NCBI GenBank assembly: GCA_964057225.1
Contig: OZ059900.1
Span: forward strand, 17,499,638-17,563,637
DNA from: Auanema rhodensis
Taxonomy: Eukaryota > Nematoda > Chromadorea > Rhabditida > Rhabditidae
DNA length: 64,000 nt
Direction: 5' to 3'
Position 1 is the stretch's first letter. The number at the start of each line of letters is the position of its first letter. The notes beneath the pieces are model-generated. The model searched no databases, was not told where the DNA came from, and saw nothing but the letters and a program-made list of their open reading frames with translations. Below are positions 55,601-64,000 of the stretch, piece after piece. The position numbers were made by a program, and so were the translations under genes.

Positions 55601-58600
55601 TGCAACGAATTTCAGCGTGTTACATACTTAAATGAAGCATTTTACATGCTGAACACTAGAAAAATACAAAAACACAGTATTTCCCATGAGAAATATTTTA
55701 TTATGCTGGAAAACCAGTTTTTGGAAATTTCGCTGTAAACAAGGTTTTGACTTACGATTTCATGTGTTCAAACTCATGCAATGTCAATGAAACCTAGCTC
55801 AAAATTGTTCGTACAACGTCTAGTTCCACTTTCACGACAAAAAAACAGGGGTTAGAAAATTAAGGAAATTAGCATATTCTGAGGGCACGCCCCTTATGGC
55901 TAATAATGATTAAATCGATTTTTGTTCATATGAGTCGTCAAATGCAACGAATTTCAGCGTGTTACATACTTAAATGAAGCATTTTACATGCTGAACACTA
56001 GAAAAATACAAAAACACAGTATTTCCCATGAGAAATATTTTATTATGCTGGAAAACCAGTTTTTGGAAATTTCGCTGTAAACAAGGTTTTGACTTACGAT
56101 TTCATGTGTTCAAACTCATGCAATGTCAATGAAACCTAGCTCAAAATTGTTCGTACAACGTCTAGTTCCACTTTCACGACAAAAAAACAGGGGTTAGAAA
56201 ATTAAGGAAATTAGCATATTCTGAGGGCACGCCCCTTATGGCTAATATTGATTAAATCGATTTTTGTTCATATGAGTCGTCAAATGCAACGAATTTCAGC
56301 GTGTTACATACTTAAATGAAGCATTTTACATGCTGAAAACTAGAAAAATACAAAAACACAGTATTTCCCATGAGAAATATTTTATTATGCTGGAAAACCA
56401 GTTTTTGGAAATTTCGCTGTAAACAAGGTTTTGACTTACGATTTCATGTGTTCAAACTCATGCAATGTCAATGAAACCTAGCTCAAAATTGTTCGTACAA
56501 CGTCTAGTTCCACTTTCACGACAAAAAAACAGGGGTTAGAAAATTAAGGAAATTAGCATATTCTGAGGGCACGCCCCTTATGGCTAATATTGATTAAATC
56601 GATTTTTGTTCATATGAGTCGTCAAATGCAACGAATTTCAGCGTGTTACATACTTAAATGAAGCATTTTACATGTTGAACACTAGAAAAATACAAAAACA
56701 CAGTATTTCCCATGAGAAATATTTTATTATGCTGGAAAACCAGTTTTTGGAAATTTCGCTGTAAACAAGGTTTTGACTTACGATTTCATGTGTTTAAACT
56801 CATGCAATGTCAATGAAACCTAGCTCAAAATTGTTCGTACAACGTCTAGTTCCACTTTCACGACAAAAAAACAGGGGTTAGAAAATTAAGGAAATTAGCA
56901 TATTCTGAGGGCACGCCCCTTATGGCTAATATTGATTAAATCGATTTTTGTTCATATGAGTCGTCAAATGCAACGAATTTCAGCGTGTTACATACTAAAA
57001 TGAAGCATTTTACATGCTGAACACTAGAAAAATACAAAAACACAGTATTTCCCATGAGAAATATTTTATTATGCTGGAAAACCAGTTTCTGGAAATTTCG
57101 CTGTAAACAAGGTTTTGACTTACGATTTCATGTGTTCAAACTCATGCAATGTCAATGAAACCTAGCTCAAAATTGTTCGTACAACGTCTAGTTCCACTTT
57201 CACGACAAAAAAAACAGGGGTTAGAAAATTAAGGAAATTAGCATATTCTGAGGGCACGCCCCTTATGGCTAATATTGATTAAATCGATTTTTGTTCATAT
57301 GAGTCGTCAAATGCAACGAATTTCAGCGTGTTACATACTAAAATGAAGCATTTTATATGCTGAACACTAGAAAAATACAAAAACACAGTATTTCCCATGA
57401 GAAATATTTTATTATGCTGGAAAACCAGTTTTTGGAAATTTCGCTGTAACCAAGGTTTTGACTTACGATTTCATGTGTTCAAACTCATGCAATGTCAATG
57501 AAACCTAGCTCAAAATTGTTCGTACAACGTCTAGTTCCACTTTCACGACAAAAAAACAGGGGTTAGAAAATTAAGGAAATTAGCATATTCTGAGGGCACG
57601 CCCCTTATGGCTAATATTGATTAAATCGATTTTTGTTCATATGAGTCGTCAAATGCAACGAATTTCAGCGTGTTACATACTAAAATGAAGCATTTTACAT
57701 GCTGAACACTAGAAAAATACAAAAACACAGTATTTCCCATGAGAAATATTTTATTATGCTGGAAAACCAGTTTTTGGAAATTTCGCTGTAAACAAGGTTT
57801 TGACTTACGATTTCATGTGTTCAAACTCATGCAATGTCAATGAAACCTAGCTCAAAATTGTTCGTACAACGTCTAGTTCCACTTTCACGACAAAAAAACA
57901 GGGGTTAGAAAATTAAGGAAATTAGCATATTCTGAGGGCACGCCCCTTATGGCTAATATTGATTAAATCGATTTTTGTTCATATGAGTCGTCAAATGCAA
58001 CGAATTTCAGCGTGTTACATACTAAAATGAAGCATTTTACATGCTGAACACTAGAAAAATACAAAAACACAGTATTTCCCATGAGAAATATTTTATTATG
58101 CTGGAAAACCAGTTTTTGGAAATTTCGCTGTAAACAAGGTTTTGACTTACGATTTCATGTGTTCAAACTCATGCAATGTCAATGAAACCTAGCTCAAAAC
58201 TGTTCGTACAACGTCTAGTTCCACTTTCACGACAAAAAAACAGGGTTAGAAAATTAAGGAAATTAGCATATTCTGAGGGCACGCCCCTTATGGCTAATAT
58301 TGATTAAATCGATTTTTGTTCATATGAGTCGTCAAATGCAACGAATTTCAGCGTGTTACATACTAAAATGAAGCATTTTACATGCTGAACACTAGAAAAA
58401 TACAAAAACACAGTATTTCCCATGAGAAATATTTTATTATGCTGGAAAACCAGTTTTTGGAAATTTCGCTGTAAACAAGGTTTTGACTTACGATTTCATG
58501 TGTTCAAACTCATGCAATGTCAATGAAACCTAGCTCAAAATTGTTCGTACAACGTCTAGTTCCACTTTCACGACAAAAAAACAGGGGTTAGAAAATTAAG

Positions 58601-60200
58601 GAAATTAGCATATTCTGAGGGCACGCCCCTTATGGCTAATAATGATTAAATCGATTTTTGTTCATATGAGTCGTCAAATGCAACGAATTTCAGCGTGTTA
58701 CATACTTAAATGAAGCATTTTACATGCTGAACACTAGAAAAATACAAAAACACAGTATTTCCCATGAGAAATATTTTATTATGCTGGAAAACCAGTTTTT
58801 GGAAATTTCGCTGTAAACAAGGTTTTGACTTACGATTTCATGTGTTCAAACTCATGCAATGTCAATGAAACCTAGCTCAAAATTGTTTCGTACAACGTCT
58901 AGTTCCACTTTCACGACAAAAAAACAGGGGTTAGAAAATTAAGGAAATTAGCATATTCTGAGGGCACGCCCCTTATGGCTAATATTGATTAAATCGATTT
59001 TTGTTCATATGAGTCGTCAAATGCAACGAATTTCAGCGTGTTACATACTTAAATGAAGCATTTTACATGCTGAAAACTAGAAAAATACAAAAACACAGTA
59101 TTTCCCATGAGAAATATTTTATTATGCTGGAAAACCAGTTTTTGGAAATTTCGCTGTAAACAAGGTTTTGACTTACGATTTCATGTGTTCAAACTCATGC
59201 AATGTCAATGAAACCTAGCTCAAAATTGTTCGTACAACGTCTAGTTCCACTTTCACGACAAAAAAACAGGGGTTAGAAAATTAAGGAAATTAGCATATTC
59301 TGAGGGCACGCCCCTTATGGCTAATATTGATTAAATCGATTTTTGTTCATATGAGTCGTCAAATGCAACGAATTTCAGCGTGTTACATACTTAAATGAAG
59401 CATTTTACATGTTGAACACTAGAAAAATACAAAAACACAGTATTTCCCATGAGAAATATTTTATTATGCTGGAAAACCAGTTTTTGGAAATTTCGCTGTA
59501 AACAAGGTTTTGACTTACGATTTCATGTGTTTAAACTCATGCAATGTCAATGAAACCTAGCTCAAAATTGTTCGTACAACGTCTAGTTCCACTTTCACGA
59601 CAAAAAAACAGGGGTTAGAAAATTAAGGAAATTAGCATATTCTGAGGGCACGCCCCTTATGGCTAATATTGATTAAATCGATTTTTGTTCATATGAGTCG
59701 TCAAATGCAACGAATTTCAGCGTGTTACATACTAAAATGAAGCATTTTACATGCTGAACACTAGAAAAATACAAAAACACAGTATTTCCCATGAGAAATA
59801 TTTTATTATGCTGGAAAACCAGTTTCTGGAAATTTCGCTGTAAACAAGGTTTTGACTTACGATTTCATGTGTTCAAACTCATGCAATGTCAATGAAACCT
59901 AGCTCAAAATTGTTCGTACAACGTCTAGTTCCACTTTCACGACAAAAAAAACAGGGGTTAGAAAATTAAGGAAATTAGCATATTCTGAGGGCACGCCCCT
60001 TATGGCTAATATTGATTAAATCGATTTTTGTTCATATGAGTCGTCAAATGCAACGAATTTCAGCGTGTTACATACTAAAATGAAGCATTTTATATGCTGA
60101 ACACTAGAAAAATACAAAAACACAGTATTTCCCATGAGAAATATTTTATTATGCTGGAAAACCAGTTTTTGGAAATTTCGCTGTAACCAAGGTTTTGACT
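52300..60200. repeat. Variant module recurring at 6, 7 and 8 monomers
   Basis: The ordered module GTTTAAAC, GTTTCTGG, an eight-A run, TTATATGC and GTAACCAAGG recurs. GTTTCTGG cores are at 52641, 54694, 57089 and 59826, spaced 2053, 2395 and 2737 bp, that is 6, 7 and 8 monomers plus one base from the eight-A run. The first occurrence lacks TTATATGC and GTAACC. TGCTGAAAAC (56331, 59068) and ATGTTGAAC (56672, 59409) link the last two. The best-matched pair, about 55.9-57.5 and 58.6-60.2 kb, has a 2736-2737 bp offset. Private changes are AAACTGTTCG at 58199 and TTGTTTCG at about 58884. No gene is present. Confidence 0.85.
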
Positions 60201-63200
60201 TACGATTTCATGTGTTCAAACTCATGCAATGTCAATGAAACCTAGCTCAAAATTGTTCGTACAACGTCTAGTTCCACTTTCACGACAAAAAAACAGGGGT
60301 TAGAAAATTAAGGAAATTAGCATATTCTGAGGGCACGCCCCTTATTGCTAATATTGATTAAATCGATTTTTGTTCATATGAGTCGTCAAATGCAACGAAT
60401 TTCAGCGTGTTACATACTAAAATGAAGCATTTTACATGCTGAACACTAGAAAAATACAAATACACAGTATTTCCCATGAGAAATATTTTATTATGCTGGA
60501 AAACCAGTTTCTGGAAATTTCGCTGTAAACAAGGTTTTGACTTACGATTTCATGTGTTCAAACTCATGCAATGTCAATGAAACCTAGCTCAAAATTGTTC
60601 GTACAACGTCTAGTTCCACTTTCACGACAAAAAAACAGGGGTTAGAGAATTAAGGAAATTAGCATATTCTGAGGGCACGCCCCTTATGGCTAATATTGAT
60701 TAAATCGATTTTTGTTCATATGAGTCGTCAAATGCAACGAATTTCAGCGTGTTACATACTAAAATGAAGCATTTTACATGCTGAACACTAGAAAAATTTA
60801 AAAACACAGTATTTCCCATGAGAAATATTTTATTATGCTGGAAAACCAGTTTTTGGAAATTTCGCTGTAAACAAGGTTTTGACTTACGATTTCATGTGTT
60901 CAAACTCATGCAATGTCAATGAAACCTAGCTCAAAATTGTTCGTACAACGTCTAGTTCCACTTTCACGACAAAAAAACAGGGGTTAGAAAATTAAGGAAA
61001 TTAGCATATTCTGAGGGCACGCCCCTTATGGCTAATATTGATTAAATCGATTTTTGTTCATATGAGTCGTCAAATGCAACGAATTTCAGCGTGTTACATA
61101 CTAAAATGAAGCATTTTACATGCTGAACACTAGAAAAAAACAAAAACACAGTATTTCCCATGAGAAATATTTTATTATGCTGGAAAACCAGTTTTTGGAA
61201 ATTTCGCTGTAAACAAGGTTTTGACTTACGATTTCATGTGTTTAAACTCATGCAATGTCAATGAAACCTAGCTCAAAATTGTTCGTACAACGTCTAGTTC
61301 CACTTTCACGACAAAAAAACAGGGGTTAGAAAATTAAGGAAATTAGCATATTCTGAGGGCACGCCCCTTATGGCTAATATTGATTAAATCGATTTTTGTT
61401 CATATGAGTCGTCAAATGCAACGAATTTCAGCGTGTTACATACTAAAATGAAGCATTTTACATGCTGAACACTAGAAAAATACAAATACACAGTATTTCC
61501 CATGAGAAATATTTTATTATGCTGGAAAACCAGTTTCTGGAAATTTCGCTGTAAACAAGGTTTTGACTTACGATTTCATGTGTTCAAACTCATGCAATGT
61601 CAATGAAACCTAGCTCAAAATTGTTCGTACAACGTCTAGTTCCACTTTCACGACAAAAAAACAGGGGTTAGAAAATTAAGGATATGGAAATTAGCATATT
61701 CTGAGGGCACGCCCCTTATGGCTAATATTGATTAAATCGATTTTTGTTCATATGAGTCGTCAAATGCAACGAATTTCAGCGTGTTACATACTAAAATGAA
61801 GCATTTTACATGCTGAACACTAGAAAAATTTAAAAACACAGTATTTCCCATGAGAAATATTTTATTATGCTGGAAAACCAGTTTTTGGAAATTTCGCTGT
61901 AAACAAGGTTTTGACTTACGATTTCATGTGTTCAAACTCATGCAATGTCAATGAAACCTAGCTCAAAATTGTTCGTACAACGTCTAGTTCCACTTTCACG
62001 ACAAAAAAAACAGGGATTAGAAAATTAAGGAAATTAGCATATTCTGAGGGCACGCCCCTTATGGCTAATATTGATTAAATCGATTTTTGTTCATATGAGT
62101 CGTCAAATGCAACGAATTTCAGCGTGTTACATACTAAAATGAAGCATTTTACATGCTGAACACTAGAAAAATTTAAAAACACAGTATTTCCCATGAGAAA
62201 TATTTTATTATGCTGGAAAACCAGTTTTTGGAAATTTCGCTGTAAACAAGGTTTTGACTTACGATTTCATGTGTTCAAACTCATGCAATGTCAATGAAAC
62301 CTAGCTCAAAATTGTTCGTACAACGTCTAGTTCCACTTTCACGACAAAAAAAACAGGGATTAGAAAATTAAGGAAATTAGCATATTCTGAGGGCACGCCC
62401 CTTATGGCTAATATTGATTAAATCGATGTTTGTTCATATGAGTCGTCAAATGCAACGAATTTCAGCGTGTTACATACTAAAATGAAGCATTTTACATGCT
62501 GAACACTAGAAAAAAACAAAAACACAGTATTTCCCATGAGAAATATTTTATTATGCTGGAAAACCAGTTTTTGGAAATTTCGCTGTAAACAAAGTTTTGA
62601 CTTACGATTTCATGTGTTCAAACTCATGCAATGTCAATGAAACCTAGCTCAAAATTGTTCGTACAACGTCTAGTTCCACTTTCACGACAAAAAAACAGGG
62701 GTTAGAAAATTAAGGAAATTAGCATATTCTGAGGGCACGCCCCTTATGGCTAATATTGATTAAATCGATTTTTGTTCATATGAGTCGTCAAATGCAACGA
62801 ATTTCAGCGTGTTACATACTAAAATAAAGCATTTTACATGCTGAACACTAGAAAAATACAAAAACACAGTATTTCCCATGAGAAATATTTTATTATGCTG
62901 GAAAACCAGTTTTTGGAAATTTCGCTGTAAACAAGGTTTTGACTTACGATTTCATGTGTTTAAACTCATGCAATGTCAATGAAACTTAGCTCAAAATTGT
63001 TCGTACAACGTCTAGTTCCACTTTCACGACAAAAAAACAGGGGTTAGAAAATTAAGGAAATTAGCATATTCTGAGGGCACGCCCCTTATGGCTAATATTG
63101 ATTGAATCGATTTTTGTTCATATGAGTCGTCAAATGCAACGAATTTCAGCGTGTTACATACTAAAATGAAGCATTTTACATGCTGAACACTAGAAAAATA

Positions 63201-64000
63201 CAAAAACACAGTATTTCCCATGAGAAATATTTTATTATGCTGGAAAACCAGTTTTTGGAAATTTCGCTGTAACCAAGGTTTTGACTTACGATTTCATGTG
63301 TTCAAACTCATGCAATGTCAATGAAACCTAGCTCAAAATTGTTCGTACAACGTCTAGTTCCACTTTCACGACAAAAAAACAGGGGTTAGAAAATTAAGGA
63401 AATTAGCATATTCTGAGGGCACGCCCCTTATGGCTAATATTGATTAAATCGATTTTTGTTCATATGAGTCGTCAAATGCAACGAATTTCAGCGTGTTACA
63501 TACTAAAATGAAGCATTTTACATGCTGAACACTAGAAAAATACAGAAACACAGTATTTCCCATGAGAAATATTTTATTATGCTGGAAAACCAGTTTCTGG
63601 AAATTTCGCTGTAAACAAGGTTTTGACTTACGATTTCATGTGTTCAAACTCATGCAATGTCAATGAAACCTAGCTCAAAATTGTTCGTACAACGTCTAGT
63701 TCCACTTTCACGACAAAAAAACAGGGGTTAGAAAATTAAGGAAATTAGCATATTCTGAGGGCACGCCCCTTATGGCTAATATTGATTAAATCGATTTTTG
63801 TTCATATGAGTCGTCAAATGCAACGAATTTCAGCGTGTTACATACTAAAATGAAGCATTTTACATGCTGAACACTAGAAAAAAACAAAAACACAGTATTT
63901 CCCATGAGAAATATTTTATTATGCTGGAAAACCAGTTTTTGGAAATTTCGCTGTAAACAAAGTTTTGACTTACGATTTCATGTGTTCAAACTCATGCAAT
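60200..64000. repeat. More diverged satellite copies, right edge
   Basis: Copies here carry more substitutions each: TTATTGCTA at 60343, TACAAATACAC at about 60456 and 61482 (1026 bp apart, both with GTTTCTGG in the same monomer), GAGAATTAAG at about 60645, AAATTTAAAA at about 60796, 61828 and 62171, AGGGATTAG with eight A at about 62008 and 62351, ATCGATGTTT at about 62424, AAAATAAAGC at about 62822, ATTGAATCG at 63101, GTAACCAAGG at about 63269 and TACAGAAACAC at 63541. The last partial copy starts at 63947. A decline in homogeneity could mean the array edge lies not far beyond the window, but that is only a guess. Confidence 0.8.
61681..61686. repeat. Unique 6-bp insertion GATATG in one monomer
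   Basis: Between the usual TTAAG and GAAATTAGC this copy has an extra GATATG. It is the largest private indel in the window and is not seen in any other copy, so it arose recently or escaped spread. It serves as a unique marker for placing long reads in this part of the array. Confidence 0.9.

Larger units (their letters stand above)
1..64000. repeat. 342-bp satellite DNA array, 186 complete copies
   Basis: The window is a single head-to-tail satellite array. The first 21 copies start at 1, 343, 685 and so on to 6841, each 342 bp; later starts are shifted only by listed indels. 186 full copies end at 63946 and a 54-base partial copy follows. The arithmetic closes exactly: 186 x 342 = 63612, plus 17 x 19 bp, plus a net 11 bp of small indels. 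Copies mostly differ from the consensus by zero to a few substitutions. No copy is inverted and no foreign DNA interrupts the array. The consensus has stops in all frames and no coding potential. Long homogeneous arrays with monomers near two nucleosome lengths are typical of centromeric and pericentromeric heterochromatin; that role is inferred. I do not recognise the sequence family. Confidence 0.98.

Noticed and set aside
63024-63221. A 65-codon open frame on the minus strand
   Set aside because: It lies entirely in the satellite and exists because A to G at 63104 changes the minus-strand TAA, present at this point in the other copies, to CAA. The same frame is closed there in the other monomers, there is no recognisable domain, and nothing suggests selection. 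It is a chance open frame.
1-64000. CRISPR array
   Set aside because: The repeat unit is 342 bp with no alternation of short repeats and unique spacers; there are no cas genes. This is a satellite.

Overview
The whole 64 kb window is one uninterrupted head-to-tail array of a single satellite DNA family. The monomer is 342 bp, about 34% G+C. I count 186 complete copies from base 1 to 63946 plus a 54-base partial copy at the right edge, so the array runs off both ends of the window. The length bookkeeping closes exactly: 186 x 342 bp, plus 17 copies carrying a 19-bp internal duplication (+323 bp), plus a net +11 bp of small indels, equals 63946 bp. I see no gene, RNA gene, transposon, inversion or unrelated spacer. 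The only long open frame (65 codons, minus strand, near 63.1 kb) exists because one substitution removes a stop codon that is present in the other copies.

The organism is a eukaryote, and the array is most plausibly centromeric or pericentromeric heterochromatin; both are inferences from the size, homogeneity and lack of genes. I do not recognise the monomer sequence. The length is close to two nucleosome repeats, a common size class in insects and plants. The consensus has 10 CpG where about 10 are expected, so there is no sign of long-term CpG methylation decay. That argues weakly for an invertebrate and against a vertebrate.

Layout by shared diagnostic variants (all copies are in the same orientation and nearly identical): 1-3.5 kb near-consensus copies; 3.5-6.95 kb a three-monomer (1026 bp) higher-order repeat; 6.97-23.6 kb two tandem copies of an 8.32 kb, 24-monomer block; 23.6-28.9 kb a five-monomer (1710 bp) duplication running into copies that match 1.3-1.8 kb; 28.9-32.2 kb a second area with 1026-bp periodicity and the same variants as 3.5-5 kb; 33.6-38.2 kb a block repeated at six- and then five-monomer spacing; 38.2-45.8 kb a second cluster of 19-bp-expanded copies; 43-49.6 kb a block repeated with a progressively growing offset (8, 9, 10, 11, then 13 monomers); 48.0-52.6 kb a seven-monomer (2394 bp) tandem duplication; 52.3-60.2 kb a variant module recurring at spacings of 6, 7 and 8 monomers; 60.2-64 kb a more diverged stretch.

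Taken together this is a snapshot of unequal exchange: single monomers, small groups and a 24-monomer block have all been duplicated, and the variants allow several duplications to be delimited. All comparisons were made by eye against the consensus, so the variant lists are good but not guaranteed complete.
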